Shown: positions 17,434-26,574 of the stretch, in pieces | Layout: the number at the start of each line of letters is the position of its first letter | How positions within the stretch are numbered: position 1 is the stretch's first letter | NCBI GenBank assembly: GCA_904373265.1 | Contig: CAJFEE010000010.1 | Coordinates: forward strand, 62,001 to 126,000 | Reading direction: 5' to 3' | Source: Candidatus Harrysmithiimonas galli | GTDB lineage: Bacteria > Bacillota > Bacilli > CAJFEE01 | DNA: 64,000 bases | Program-made: the position numbers and the translations under genes | Notes under the pieces: model-generated | Databases searched by the model: none | What the model saw: only the letters and a program-made list of their open reading frames with translations | What the model was told of the DNA's origin: nothing

Positions 17434-18540
17434 ATGTCTAAGAGAAAAACTGCACCAACACCAGATTTTCTTTTAATCGTTATTATTTTATCTTTATTGG
17501 TAATTGGCTTGATTATGGTTTACAGTGCCAGCTCGGCATGGGCAATGTATAAGTTTCAGGACAGTTTTTACTTTGCTAAAAGACAGCTCTTATTTGCCGG
17601 GATCGGTGTTTTGGCTATGTTTTTTACTGCAACCATTCACTATATGGTATGGAAAAAATATGCAAATATTTTGTTGATTAGCTGTTTTGCTTTATTAATT
17701 TTGGTGTTAATACCTGGTATTGGATTGGTTCGAAACGGTGCACAAAGTTGGATTGGTGTTGGTGCTTTTTCCATTCAGCCTTCAGAGTTTATTAAGTTTG
17801 CCTTACTTTGTTATTTGGCCAAATATTGTGAAGCACACCGAACAGAGATGCCTACATTGAAAAAAGGGTTGTTCCCGACCTTGGGACTTGTGTTTCTTGC
17901 CTTTGCACTTATTATGTTGCAACCAGATTTGGGAAGTGGAGCAGTTTTGGTTGGGACTTGTATGGTTGTAATTTTTATTGCAGGTGTAGCAATTCGTCAT
18001 TATGTGATGTTAGGGTTTATCGGGGTAATTGGTTTTGTTGTATTGGTTTTATCTGCACCTTATCGAATGGAAAGGATTACATCTTATTTGGACCCGTGGT
18101 CTGATCCATTGGGTTCTGGTTTTCAAATGATTCAATCTTTATATGCAATCGGTCCGGGTGGTTTATTTGGTTTAGGTCTTGGAGAAAGTCGGCAAAAGTA
18201 TTTTTATTTACCTGAGCCACAAACAGATTTTATTTTTGCAATTATTAGTGAGGAACTGGGATTTTTTGGTGGTGCGTTGATTATTATTTTATTCTTTCTT
18301 CTTTTATGGCGTGGCATTCGCATTGCTTTAGGTGCACCGGATATGTTTAGCAGTCTTTTGGCAGCCGGGATTATTACAATGGTGACTTTGCAGGCAACCA
18401 TCAATATTGGCGTTGTTACAGGTTTGTTCCCAGTAACAGGAATCACTTTGCCGTTTTTAAGCTATGGTGGTTCATCACTTACATTGATTTTGGCAACAGT
18501 CGGTGTTCTTTTGAATATCAGCAAATATTCAAAAATATAG
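17434..18540 (+). CDS. spoVE: SEDS-family protein SpoVE, cortex glycosyltransferase
   Basis: A 368-residue SEDS protein with about ten membrane helices. It aligns closely to B. subtilis SpoVE, including IGLIMVYSASSAWA, DSFYFAKRQLLFAGIGV, NGAQSWIGVGAFSIQPSEF, PYRMERITSYLDPWSDPLG, YLPEPQTDFIFAIISEELG and PFLSYGGSSL. SEDS proteins polymerise lipid II together with a class B PBP; SpoVE pairs with SpoVD in the spore cortex. FtsW is the alternative, but position between murD and murG and the close match favour SpoVE. ATG 17434 follows AGGGGTG; an upstream in-frame start at 17410 has no site. Confidence 0.92.
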   Translation: MSKRKTAPTPDFLLIVIILSLLVIGLIMVYSASSAWAMYKFQDSFYFAKRQLLFAGIGVLAMFFTATIHYMVWKKYANILLISCFALLILVLIPGIGLVRNGAQSWIGVGAFSIQPSEFIKFALLCYLAKYCEAHRTEMPTLKKGLFPTLGLVFLAFALIMLQPDLGSGAVLVGTCMVVIFIAGVAIRHYVMLGFIGVIGFVVLVLSAPYRMERITSYLDPWSDPLGSGFQMIQSLYAIGPGGLFGLGLGESRQKYFYLPEPQTDFIFAIISEELGFFGGALIIILFFLLLWRGIRIALGAPDMFSSLLAAGIITMVTLQATINIGVVTGLFPVTGITLPFLSYGGSSLTLILATVGVLLNISKYSKI

Positions 18541-18687
18541 TTTGAGTGTGTTCGATTGTATAAAAGAAACAGAGTGAGGATAAAGAGAGATTTGCTCATC
18601 AATAGGAAATCATATAAAATCAAAATAGAAATCTCTGAAAAAAAGTAGTTAAAATTGTTTTGCTTATTTTCAATTGGGTGAATGGCT

Positions 18688-18718
18688 TTAGACGAAAATC
18701 AGAAAAATATGTTAAAAT
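18688..18718 (+). promoter_or_regulatory. possible extended -10 promoter before murG
   Basis: TTAGAC (18688-18693) and TGTTAAAAT, with an extended TGnTAAAAT -10 ending at 18718, spaced 19. It lies in the 241-base gap after spoVE. An AGAGATTT/AAATCTCT inverted repeat (18586 and 18629) lies upstream. Confidence 0.4.
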
Positions 18719-18781
18719 CGTTTCATAAAAATAAAAGAAAAGGATTGAGCGATGCATATGGAAGACTCGGGAGTCGAAAAG

Positions 18782-19891
18782 ATGAAAATTTTGGTCAGCG
18801 GTGGGGGAACTGGTGGACATATTTATCCAGCCTTGGCACTGATTCGTGGGCTGAAGAAAAAATATTTTCATTTGGAAACACTTTATGTTGGAACGGAAGA
18901 AGGGTTGGAATCCTCAATCGTACCGAAAGCTGGTATTCTTTTTAAAACGATAAAAATCTCAGGATTTCGTCGCCGGATTAGTTTTGAAAATGTTAAAACC
19001 GTTGCTCGTTTTCTTTCTGCATATCAAAAAGCAAAAAAATATTTAAAGGAATTTCAACCCGATGTTGTTATTGGAACTGGTGGATATGTCAGCGGTCCGG
19101 TTTTATTTGCAGCTGCCCGCTTAAAAATACCAACGGTTATTCATGAACAAAACAGTGTGCCAGGTATTACCAATATTTTTCTAAGTAAATTTGTGACAAA
19201 GGTGGCCATTTCATTTGAAGCAGTTTCCGAATATTTTCCGAAAGAAAAATTATATTTTACTGGTAATCCGCGTGCCAGTGAAGTTGTAAGAAACAGTAAA
19301 GGAATTTCCAAAAAAAGGTTTGGCTTTCAAGAAAATAAAAAGTTGGTTGTGATTTCCGGTGGAAGTCGTGGGGCGCGTCCGATTAATGACGCTGTACGCA
19401 TGTATATTCAATTATCGGATATTTTAGATTATGAAGTGCTTTATATTACCGGAGATGTGCATTATGATCGTGTAATGGAACAACTAAAAAATATGCAAAT
19501 TCCTAAAGGCTTTAAATTGGTACCTTATATGGCTGAGATGCAGGAATTGCTAACAGTTACTGATTTGATTGTCAATCGTGCTGGTGCAACAACACTTGCA
19601 GAAATTACAGCTTTGGGTTTGCCGAGTATACTGATACCAAGTCCGCATGTCACTAATAATCATCAAGAGAAAAATGCACGTGTACTTGAAGAACATGGTG
19701 CATGCAAGGTAATTTTAGAGTCGGAACTGACTGGTGAGAAATTAAAGCAGGCGATTGAATCTTTGTTACAAGATGAAGATGAATTGAAAAGAATGAGTGA
19801 AGGCTCTTTTACATTAGGTGTTCGTGATTCAATTGAACGTTTTGATATGTTGATCCAAGAAATCAAAAATAATAGAGGATGTGGGGGATAA
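18782..19891 (+). CDS. murG: UDP-GlcNAc:lipid I GlcNAc transferase
   Basis: A 369-residue GT28 enzyme that makes lipid II from lipid I. It starts MKILVSGGGTGGHIYPALAL with the glycine-rich loop, then IGTGGYVSGPVLFAAA, TVIHEQNSVPGITN, YFTGNPRASEVV and the C-terminal RAGATTLAEITALGLPSILIPSP, which binds UDP-GlcNAc. I chose ATG 18782 because the family begins here and GGGAG lies eight bases upstream; ATG 18752, preceded by AAAGGA, would add ten residues and cannot be excluded. The stop is one base before the murB start. Confidence 0.97.
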   Translation: MKILVSGGGTGGHIYPALALIRGLKKKYFHLETLYVGTEEGLESSIVPKAGILFKTIKISGFRRRISFENVKTVARFLSAYQKAKKYLKEFQPDVVIGTGGYVSGPVLFAAARLKIPTVIHEQNSVPGITNIFLSKFVTKVAISFEAVSEYFPKEKLYFTGNPRASEVVRNSKGISKKRFGFQENKKLVVISGGSRGARPINDAVRMYIQLSDILDYEVLYITGDVHYDRVMEQLKNMQIPKGFKLVPYMAEMQELLTVTDLIVNRAGATTLAEITALGLPSILIPSPHVTNNHQEKNARVLEEHGACKVILESELTGEKLKQAIESLLQDEDELKRMSEGSFTLGVRDSIERFDMLIQEIKNNRGCGG

Positions 19892-19892
19892 G

Positions 19893-20786
19893 TTGCAGTC
19901 ACTTTTTCAAGATTATTTTGCAGGGCAATTGCGTTTTGATGAACCTTTAAGCCGACACACGACCATCCGTGTTGGAGGTCCTGCTGATATGTTACTGATT
20001 CCAAAAAATATTTCTGATATTTTACAAGCCCTTCGACTGGCAAAAGAACAAAATCTTCCCATAAAAGTAATTGGTAAAGGTTCAAACCTCCTAGTTTCAG
20101 ATGCAGGGATCCGAGGGCTTGTTTTAAAAATATCTGATACACTGGATACACTCCAAATTGAAGGAAATGAAATAACAATCGGAGCCGGACATGGGTTATC
20201 CAAATTGGCATTTCGATTAGGAAAAAAGGGTTTTTCTGGTTTGGAATTTGCATCGGGAATCCCAGGTTCTATCGGTGGAGCAGTATACATGAATGCTGGT
20301 GCACATGGTAAGGATATGGCTCAGATTATTCACAAAGTGCAAGTTATTGATGAAAAATGTCATTGTTTTTGGTTATCACATGATGAAATGCAATTTGCTT
20401 ACCGTACATCTGTCCTTCAGTCACAGAGCCTGTATTGTATTCAAGTGGTTTTACTTTTAGAAAAAAGTAATCAAGAACAAATTATACTTGAAACCGAAAA
20501 AAATAAAACTTATCGTCAGAAAACGCAACCGATTGACTTTCCCAATTGTGGGAGTGTGTTCCGAAATCCATTGCCAAATTATGCCGGAAAATTGATTGAA
20601 GATGCGGGATTGAAAGGATATCGTATCGGAAATGCTATGGTATCTGAAAAACATGCAAATTTTATTGTTAATATTGGTGGCGCAACTGCCAAAGATATAT
20701 TAGATTTAATTTCGTATATACAAGAGAAAGTTGAAACTTTATATCAAATCCGTTTGCAAACTGAAGTTGAAATCGTTGGAAAATAA
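19893..20786 (+). CDS. murB: UDP-N-acetylenolpyruvoylglucosamine reductase
   Basis: A type II MurB of about 297 residues, reducing UDP-enolpyruvyl-GlcNAc to UDP-MurNAc with FAD and NADPH. Visible motifs are SRHTTIRVGGPADMLLIP (FAD region), VIGKGSNLLVSD, GLEFASGIPGSIGGAVYMNAGAHG, the YRTS segment, the catalytic serine in NCGSVFRNP, and a C-terminal glutamate in LQTEVEIVG. I chose TTG 19893, one base after the murG stop and four bases after GGGGGA; GTG 19881 is the alternative but has its site only one base away. The tight junction suggests translational coupling to murG. A terminator follows at 20795. Confidence 0.95.
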   Translation: MQSLFQDYFAGQLRFDEPLSRHTTIRVGGPADMLLIPKNISDILQALRLAKEQNLPIKVIGKGSNLLVSDAGIRGLVLKISDTLDTLQIEGNEITIGAGHGLSKLAFRLGKKGFSGLEFASGIPGSIGGAVYMNAGAHGKDMAQIIHKVQVIDEKCHCFWLSHDEMQFAYRTSVLQSQSLYCIQVVLLLEKSNQEQIILETEKNKTYRQKTQPIDFPNCGSVFRNPLPNYAGKLIEDAGLKGYRIGNAMVSEKHANFIVNIGGATAKDILDLISYIQEKVETLYQIRLQTEVEIVGK

Positions 20787-20794
20787 AAAGCAAC

Positions 20795-20844
20795 AAAAAA
20801 CTGAAAAATATCTGTTATAATATAGGTATTATTTCAGTTTTTTT
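20795..20844 (+). terminator. intrinsic terminator after murB
   Basis: AAAAAACTGAAA (20795-20806) pairs with TTTCAGTTTTTT (20832-20843); the loop is 25 bases and the second arm forms the T-run. It separates murG-murB from divIB. Confidence 0.65.
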
Positions 20845-20995
20845 GTTTGCGATTTTTTGGTATGATAAAAGATACGTTGCAGAAATATATTTGTTTTAAA
20901 TTGAAGGTAGCATTGATTTTGAAATTGTTCTATCCTGCGTGCATCTCCATTGAATCAGATAAGGAAACCTGAAGATTTGGAAAGGTTGAAAGAAA

Positions 20996-21748
20996 ATGGA
21001 TGAAACAAAAATCATTTCCTTAGAGGAGAGAATTCCGAAATTCAGAAAAAGAAGACGAAAAAAAATCAATCGAATATTGATTCTTTATATTAGTATTTTT
21101 TTTCTGTTGGCATTGGGGATTTTATATTTTCAGTCTTCTTTAAGTGAAGTAAAAAAAATAGAAATTATCGGTGTGGAAACGATTGACCATAAAACGGTAA
21201 AAGAATGGTCTGAAATTCAAATAGGTTCTAATATTTGGAATGTTCATACAACGAAGGTAGAACAAAACATTCAGAAAAACACCAATCTGATTAAAGAAGT
21301 TACAGTAACACGAAAACTTCCAACAACCATTTCCATTGAAATCAAAGAACGAAAAAGAGTAGCTTTACTGAAAACAGAAGAGGGATTTCAGACTTTGTTG
21401 GAAAATGGTGCAGTTTTAAAAGGATGGGAGCTTTCAGTTGAGAAAATCAAAGGACCAGTTTTAATTGGTTGGGAGCAAGGAACACATTTAGATGATTTAA
21501 TTCAACAATTGTATCAAATTCCAGATAGTGTTTTAAAATCTATTTCTGAAATCCATCCAATGGATTCGTCTAAAGTGTCAAATGCGCTTCGCTTGTATAT
21601 GAATGATGGTTACGAGGTTCACGCATCAATCGTTGACTTGGCAGAGAAGATTCGCTTGTATCCTTCCATTGTTGCTACATTAGAAAAAAACCAAAAGGGA
21701 TATATTGATCTTAGTGTTGGTGCCTTTTTTAAGGAATATGAATCATAA
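20996..21748 (+). CDS. divIB: cell division protein DivIB (FtsQ)
   Basis: A 250-residue bitopic protein: a basic cytoplasmic N-terminus (RIPKFRKRRRKKINR), one membrane segment (residues ~23-41), then a POTRA domain (SEVKKIEIIGVETIDHKTVKEWSEIQIGSNIW, ~46-77) and the FtsQ beta domain (KLPTTISIEIKERKRVALLK). DivIB forms a complex with FtsL and DivIC that controls septal PBP2B. It starts the divIB-ylxW-ylxX-sbp group; TGG-TATGAT at 20858-20866 could be an extended -10 promoter for it. The ribosome binding site (AAAGG, spacing 10) is modest. Confidence 0.94.
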   Translation: MDETKIISLEERIPKFRKRRRKKINRILILYISIFFLLALGILYFQSSLSEVKKIEIIGVETIDHKTVKEWSEIQIGSNIWNVHTTKVEQNIQKNTNLIKEVTVTRKLPTTISIEIKERKRVALLKTEEGFQTLLENGAVLKGWELSVEKIKGPVLIGWEQGTHLDDLIQQLYQIPDSVLKSISEIHPMDSSKVSNALRLYMNDGYEVHASIVDLAEKIRLYPSIVATLEKNQKGYIDLSVGAFFKEYES

Positions 21749-21766
21749 AATAAAGAGGGACTTATA

Positions 21767-22492
21767 ATGAAAACAAAAGATAGGAAAACAATGGTTTTAT
21801 ATACGATTGTATCTTTGCTTGTAGGCTTTTTAATTAGTTATTCCTATCAATTGACAAAAGAAGAAAGTGTGAAAGAAACAGAACCTAAGAAAGTTTGGAC
21901 GCAAGAGTATAAATATCAGAAAAAATTAGAAGAAAAAATTGAAGAAAACAAAGTGTTTGAGATGCGACTAAATGAGGTACAGGAATCTATAAGAAAAATT
22001 GAAAAACAGTTGGCTACTGATGAGGATCATTTAAAATCATTGATTGAAACATTGAATGATTATCGCATGTACTTAGGTGAAATACCAGTGAAAGGAAGAG
22101 GCATTGAGTTGATTTTGTCAGATGCATCTTATTCTCCAGCAGATGGTACAGTGAATCGTTATTTGGTTCATGAACAGCATATTTATAAGGTACTTAATGA
22201 ATTATACATATCTGGAGCCATTGCCATTTCTGTCAATCAACAGCGGTTGACCAAAACCTCCTATATCAAATGTATTGGTCCAGTTTTATCGATTGACGGA
22301 TATGAACATCCAGCTCCTTTTGTAATTCAGGCAATTGGAAACCCGAATACATTGGAAAAATCTCTTTTATTATCTGGTGGTGTAATAGATCAATTGAGGT
22401 ATGATCATGTAGATGTACAGTTGAAAAAACTTGATGAGATAAAAATGGATACAGTGATTCAGACTATTGAGCCAAAGGAGTCAAAAAAGTGA
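21767..22492 (+). CDS. ylxW: DUF881 family protein YlxW
   Basis: A 241-residue DUF881 protein with an N-terminal membrane anchor (residues ~9-26), a coiled-coil stretch rich in K/E (~45-90) and a conserved extracytoplasmic domain containing VKGRGIELILSDASYSPADGTVNRYLVHEQHI and INQQRLTKTSYIKCIGPVLSIDG-like segments. Position between divIB and sbp equals B. subtilis ylxW. Function is unknown; DUF881 genes are always close to division genes, which suggests an envelope role. It overlaps the following DUF881 gene by four bases. Confidence 0.85.
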   Translation: MKTKDRKTMVLYTIVSLLVGFLISYSYQLTKEESVKETEPKKVWTQEYKYQKKLEEKIEENKVFEMRLNEVQESIRKIEKQLATDEDHLKSLIETLNDYRMYLGEIPVKGRGIELILSDASYSPADGTVNRYLVHEQHIYKVLNELYISGAIAISVNQQRLTKTSYIKCIGPVLSIDGYEHPAPFVIQAIGNPNTLEKSLLLSGGVIDQLRYDHVDVQLKKLDEIKMDTVIQTIEPKESKK

Positions 22493-23193
22493 AGAAAAAA
22501 ATTCATTTCAGTCTGGCTGCTGTAACCTTCTTTTTTGGTTTATTGCTCGCTGTTCAATATACAAATGTACAAGATCCAATTGTTGTAGATACAAGAGATA
22601 TTAATCAATTGAGAGATGAGCTGAAAAAGCAGGAAGAATTGCAGACCCATTTGGTAGCTGAAATTAAAAAAAATGAAGCCCAGCTAGAATCTTTTCATAT
22701 GAGTTTAGACAATGAATACGCAGATGTTTTAAATGAAAATATTGATCAACGTCGCGAAGAAATCGGTTTGACCGAGGTAAAAGGAAAAGGTTTGATGATC
22801 ACAATTGATGTAATGGATTTTGGCATTGTTTCTGACAATTTTACGCCTTATTTATCACCAGATTTACTCAATCGTTTTTTAAATGAATTGAAATCATTAG
22901 GTGCTGAGGAAATTTGTGTTGGAGATGAAAGAATCATTGCAACCAGTGCGGTTCGGGAAGTAAATGGGCGTGTACTGCTCAATCATACACCTTTACCGTC
23001 TTTTCCGATTGAGATCAAAATCATTACAAACCATCCATTACGAATGGAAAGTGGGCTAGATATTTCATATATCCAAGACGATTTTGCCTTGGAAAATCTG
23101 CAAATGAAAATTTCAAAAGTAGATGAAATAATAACACTTCCTGCGTATTCTAAGCCCATACATTTTCAAGGAATTGAGTCAAATGAAAAATAG
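22489..23193 (+). CDS. ylxX: DUF881 family protein YlxX
   Basis: A 234-residue second DUF881 protein, similar in design to its neighbour: a short membrane anchor (residues ~5-22), a coiled coil (DELKKQEELQTHLVAEIKKN) and the DUF881 domain with EVKGKGLMITIDVMD, a PDLLNRFLNELKSLGAEEI helix and DERIIATSAVREVNG. GTG 22489 overlaps the ylxW stop as GTGA and follows AAAGGAG at eight bases, so the pair is translationally coupled. The two probably arose by an old tandem duplication; B. subtilis has the same pair. Function unknown. Confidence 0.85.
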   Translation: MKKKIHFSLAAVTFFFGLLLAVQYTNVQDPIVVDTRDINQLRDELKKQEELQTHLVAEIKKNEAQLESFHMSLDNEYADVLNENIDQRREEIGLTEVKGKGLMITIDVMDFGIVSDNFTPYLSPDLLNRFLNELKSLGAEEICVGDERIIATSAVREVNGRVLLNHTPLPSFPIEIKIITNHPLRMESGLDISYIQDDFALENLQMKISKVDEIITLPAYSKPIHFQGIESNEK

Positions 23194-23206
23194 GGGGTTG
23201 GAGTGA

Positions 23207-23557
23207 ATGTGGCTTCCTGCAGTAGGTCTAATATTGGGTATTATTTTAGGAGCGATATTGGACATTCGAATTCCTAGTGTGTATTTAAATTATTTATCAA
23301 TCGCTGTTTTGGCTTCGCTTGACACCATTGTGGGAGGCATTCGGGCACATTTACAGCATGTGTATGATGAGAAGGTTTTTGTTTCTGGCTTCTTTTTTAA
23401 TATTATTTTAGCTGTAGGTTTAGCTTTTCTCGGTGTACAACTTGGTGTAGACTTATATTTGGCAGCTATATTTGCATTTGGTGTAAGATTGTTTCAAAAT
23501 ATTGCTGTGATTCGCAGGATTTTATTGAAAAAATATGAAATGCGTAAGGAAAAATAG
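23207..23557 (+). CDS. sbp: small basic protein Sbp (DUF1290)
   Basis: A 116-residue membrane protein nearly identical in layout to B. subtilis Sbp. It starts MWLPAVGLILGIILGAILD and contains the conserved YLNYLSIAVLASLDTIVGGIRAHL and VFVSGFFFNIILA segments, then GVDLYLAAIFAFGVRLFQNIAVIRR. About four membrane segments and a basic C-terminus are present. Function is unknown. ATG 23207 follows GGGGGTTGGAG, and the gene is the last of the divIB unit before ftsA. Confidence 0.92.
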   Translation: MWLPAVGLILGIILGAILDIRIPSVYLNYLSIAVLASLDTIVGGIRAHLQHVYDEKVFVSGFFFNIILAVGLAFLGVQLGVDLYLAAIFAFGVRLFQNIAVIRRILLKKYEMRKEK

Positions 23558-23646
23558 GTGGAAAAAGGGATTTTAGGTGACTTGTAGAATATGAATATTT
23601 ATCAAATGTTTATGATAGATGGAAGAACACTGCGGAGGTGTACGTT

Positions 23647-24942
23647 TTGAATCGGCAAGAATTGTATATTAGTCTGGACGTGGGAACTTCTACAACAAAG
23701 GTTGTTGTAGCAGAAATACTTGGCGATGATTTAAATATTATTGGTGCATGCTATGTGAAATCAAAAGGGATTCGTAAAGGATCTGTCATTGATATAGATG
23801 AAACCATTCAAACGATCAATCAAGCAATGAAGCAAATGGAATTAATTGTGGATTTGAAGATTGCAAATGTATTGCTTTGTGTATCATCGATTGGTGTTGA
23901 GCTAAGCCCATGTTTTGGCGTCGTTGCTGTTGCCAATCAGGATAAAGAAATTATGACCGAAGATGTATCACGTGTATTGGATGCGGCAAGTGTTGTTTCT
24001 CTTTCGCAGGATAAAGAATTCTTAACCGTTATCCCGAATCGTTTTACAGTCGATGGAGTTGATGAAATCAAAGATCCGCGCGGGATGATTGGTATACGTT
24101 TAGAAATGAACGGAACCCTGGTTACTGTGAAGAAAACAAGCTTTTATAATATTATTCGCTGTGTTGAACGCGCGGGATTGGAAATATTGGAGCCCTTTTT
24201 ACAAACCTTGGGGGCAAGTGCGTTAAGTTTATCAAAAGAGGAATGTGAATTAGGTGCAGTTTTAATTGATTTTGGGGGCGGTACAACAACAGTCTCCTAT
24301 TATCTTGATGGTTGTTTACAGGATACGGTTGTTATGCTGTTTGGGAGCGATTTAATTACTAAAGATTTATCAACTGTTTTGGAAACTTCATTTGAAGAAG
24401 CAGAAAGAATAAAGGAAAAATATGGTCGAGCTTATTTGCCTGCTGCCGATCCAAATCAAGTTGTTGATGTGAAAATTTTAGGGACACAGGAACAACACCA
24501 GTTTACTCAATATGAAATAACTGATATTATAGAAGCGAGGATGGAAGAAATATTCCGTTTTATTTATCAGACATTAGATCATATGGGAATTGGACAAGCA
24601 CCACACTCCATTGTAATCAGTGGTGGTGGTGCGATGATGCATGGTATATATGAGTTGGCTCAGGAAATTTTTGATACACGTGTGCGTGTCTATGTTCCCG
24701 ATTTTATCGGGGTTCGTAATGCAATGTATACAAATGCACTTGGAACCATTCTTTTTGCACATCAGTATGGGAAATTAACCGGACAAAAGTTTCATATGGG
24801 GATTAAAAATATGACGGTACAGGAGGATGCACCGTTGATTCATCATATGTCGAAGAAAAGACAAGAACAGGAACCAAAAGAAGTAAAAACAAAAGGCGAA
24901 AAAGCAGCGCTTAAAAAGATTTTCAAATATTTTTGGGATTAA
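23647..24942 (+). CDS. ftsA: cell division actin-like protein FtsA
   Basis: A 431-residue actin-fold ATPase that tethers FtsZ to the membrane. Motifs are YISLDVGTSTTKVVVAE (phosphate 1), VLIDFGGGTTTVSYY (phosphate 2), SIVISGGGAMMHGI (adenosine region), and a C-terminal amphipathic helix KAALKKIFKYFWD that binds the membrane. Start TTG 23647 lies six bases after GGAGGTG and gives the family N-terminus; the GTG at 23638 lies in the ribosome binding site. The linker before the C-terminal helix is charged and variable as usual. It lies 34 bases upstream of ftsZ. Confidence 0.96.
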   Translation: MNRQELYISLDVGTSTTKVVVAEILGDDLNIIGACYVKSKGIRKGSVIDIDETIQTINQAMKQMELIVDLKIANVLLCVSSIGVELSPCFGVVAVANQDKEIMTEDVSRVLDAASVVSLSQDKEFLTVIPNRFTVDGVDEIKDPRGMIGIRLEMNGTLVTVKKTSFYNIIRCVERAGLEILEPFLQTLGASALSLSKEECELGAVLIDFGGGTTTVSYYLDGCLQDTVVMLFGSDLITKDLSTVLETSFEEAERIKEKYGRAYLPAADPNQVVDVKILGTQEQHQFTQYEITDIIEARMEEIFRFIYQTLDHMGIGQAPHSIVISGGGAMMHGIYELAQEIFDTRVRVYVPDFIGVRNAMYTNALGTILFAHQYGKLTGQKFHMGIKNMTVQEDAPLIHHMSKKRQEQEPKEVKTKGEKAALKKIFKYFWD

Positions 24943-24976
24943 TTAGGCGCTTATCATGAGCAGGAGGAAACGAAAT

Positions 24977-26125
24977 ATGGACTTTGACAATAATTTTGAC
25001 CAGGCTGCCGTTATTAAAGTCATTGGTGTTGGCGGCGGAGGGAATAACGCAGTAAACCGAATGATTGAGCATGGTGTAGACGGTGTTGAGTTTATTGCGG
25101 TAAATACAGATGCACAGGCATTAAAGCTGTCTCAAGCGGAAACAAAATTACAAATCGGTGTAAAACTAACACGCGGACTGGGTGCTGGAGGGAATCCTGA
25201 AATCGGGATGAAATCTGCCGAAGAAAGTAAGGAACAAATTGAGGAAGTTTTGCGTGGTGCGGACATGGTGTTTGTAACAGCAGGCATGGGCGGTGGAACT
25301 GGTACTGGAGCTGCACCAGTTATTGCAAAGATAGCAAAAGATGCAGGTGCACTTACAGTCGGTGTTGTCACACGTCCATTTGCTTTTGAGCAACGAAAAA
25401 GAAGTGTACAGGCATTTAATGGGATTAATAATTTGAAGGAAAATGTGGATACATTAATTGTTATTCCGAATGACCGCTTATTGGAAATTGTAGATAAAAA
25501 TACGCCATTATTGGAAGCTTTTCGTGAGGCTGATAATGTATTGCGTCAAGGGGTTCAAGGGATTTCGGATTTGATTTCCAATCCAGGACTTATTAATGCG
25601 GATTTTGCGGATGTAAAAACAATTATGTCTATACATGGAATGGCTCTTATGGGAATTGGTATTGCAACTGGTGAAAATCGTGCAATTGAAGCAGCAAGAA
25701 AAGCAATTTCATCTCCATTACTTGAAGTATCCATTGATGGTGCCAAAGGTGTGTTGATGAATGTAACTGGTGGCTTATCAGCTAGCCTACATGAATTTCG
25801 TGAGGCTGCAGATATTGTATCCAATCTGGTTGATCCGGATTGTAACTTTATTTTCGGTTCCGTTTTAAATCCAGATTTGAATGATGAAATTATTGTTACT
25901 GTCATTGCAACCGGATTTGATCAGAATGAAAAGCGACCAGCAGAAACACAACCATTGATGGCACGCGGTCATGATTCGCTTTCTAATACACAACAACAAC
26001 GTTCCGAGAGGGATAGATTAAAAACTTCTCCTGCAAAATCAAGACCGATTTCACGTTCAGAGGGAAATACGATTGATTATGATTGGGGAGACATTCCAGA
26101 TTTTGTCCGGAAGCGTCAAAAATAA
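24977..26125 (+). CDS. ftsZ: cell division GTPase FtsZ
   Basis: A 382-residue tubulin-like GTPase forming the division ring. The GTP loop [10 protein letters not shown] is at residues ~105-114; [17 protein letters not shown] (~15-30) and [11 protein letters not shown] (T7 loop, ~205-215) are present, followed by a variable linker and the C-terminal peptide [11 protein letters not shown] that binds FtsA, SepF and others. ATG 24977 follows AGGAGG at nine bases; an in-frame ATG at 24956 would place that site inside the gene. A strong terminator follows at 26139. Confidence 0.99.
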   Translation: MDFDNNFDQAAVIKVIGVGGGGNNAVNRMIEHGVDGVEFIAVNTDAQALKLSQAETKLQIGVKLTRGLGAGGNPEIGMKSAEESKEQIEEVLRGADMVFVTAGMGGGTGTGAAPVIAKIAKDAGALTVGVVTRPFAFEQRKRSVQAFNGINNLKENVDTLIVIPNDRLLEIVDKNTPLLEAFREADNVLRQGVQGISDLISNPGLINADFADVKTIMSIHGMALMGIGIATGENRAIEAARKAISSPLLEVSIDGAKGVLMNVTGGLSASLHEFREAADIVSNLVDPDCNFIFGSVLNPDLNDEIIVTVIATGFDQNEKRPAETQPLMARGHDSLSNTQQQRSERDRLKTSPAKSRPISRSEGNTIDYDWGDIPDFVRKRQK

Positions 26126-26138
26126 TAGTTTCAATGGA

Positions 26139-26178
26139 AACAACCACAAATGCGGCAAAGCATATGTGGTTGTTTTAT
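26139..26178 (+). terminator. intrinsic terminator of ftsA-ftsZ
   Basis: AACAACCACAAATGC (26139-26153) pairs with GCATATGTGGTTGTT (26160-26174) with one mismatch, followed by TTATT. Confidence 0.9.
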
Positions 26179-26495
26179 TGAATAAAAAATTTATTTTTTA
26201 TTTATTGATATATTTCTAAATAATAAAATTAAAAATTAAAAAATTAATAATGTATTTTTTATAAAATATTTTAAAAATAATTGTATAAAGTATTAGCATA
26301 TTAAAAAAATATATATAAAACAAGAAGATAGACCTATTTCTTAAGAAGAATGATTTACATGTAATTTTTCATTTGGCTCACTTTTTATTCCAAATCATTT
26401 TCATTTCTGTTTTATGATCTAGTTGGAAGAAGAAATAAAAGATGAGGTATGAGTATATATTTTTAGAGAATATAAAAAGTATTTTTGTTGTTTTA
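26179..26495. other. AT-rich intergenic region after ftsZ
   Basis: About 320 bases of very AT-rich sequence without a gene. It leads into the promoter and palindromes at 26496-26545. I see nothing else in it. Confidence 0.5.
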
Positions 26496-26545
26496 AATAT
26501 AGTTATAAAAACTATATTGACAGCTTCTATATACTATATTATATT
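26496..26545 (+). promoter_or_regulatory. sigma-A promoter with nested palindrome before the DUF1836 gene
   Basis: TTGACA (26517-26522), 17 bases, TATATT (26540-26545). AATATAGTT (26496-26504) and AACTATATT (26510-26518) form a perfect inverted repeat that runs into the -35 box, and CTATATACTATATT follows in the spacer. This looks like an operator, possibly for autoregulation. Confidence 0.6.
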
Positions 26546-26574
26546 TTATATATGTTTATGGGGTGATGGATTCA

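Noticed and set aside
17434-18540. FtsW instead of SpoVE
   Set aside because: The SEDS protein matches SpoVE block by block and sits at the spoVE locus between murD and murG. FtsW is encoded elsewhere in Bacillus.
20996-26125. ylxW/ylxX as sequencing duplication
   Set aside because: The two DUF881 proteins differ strongly in sequence and the pair is standard in Bacillales.
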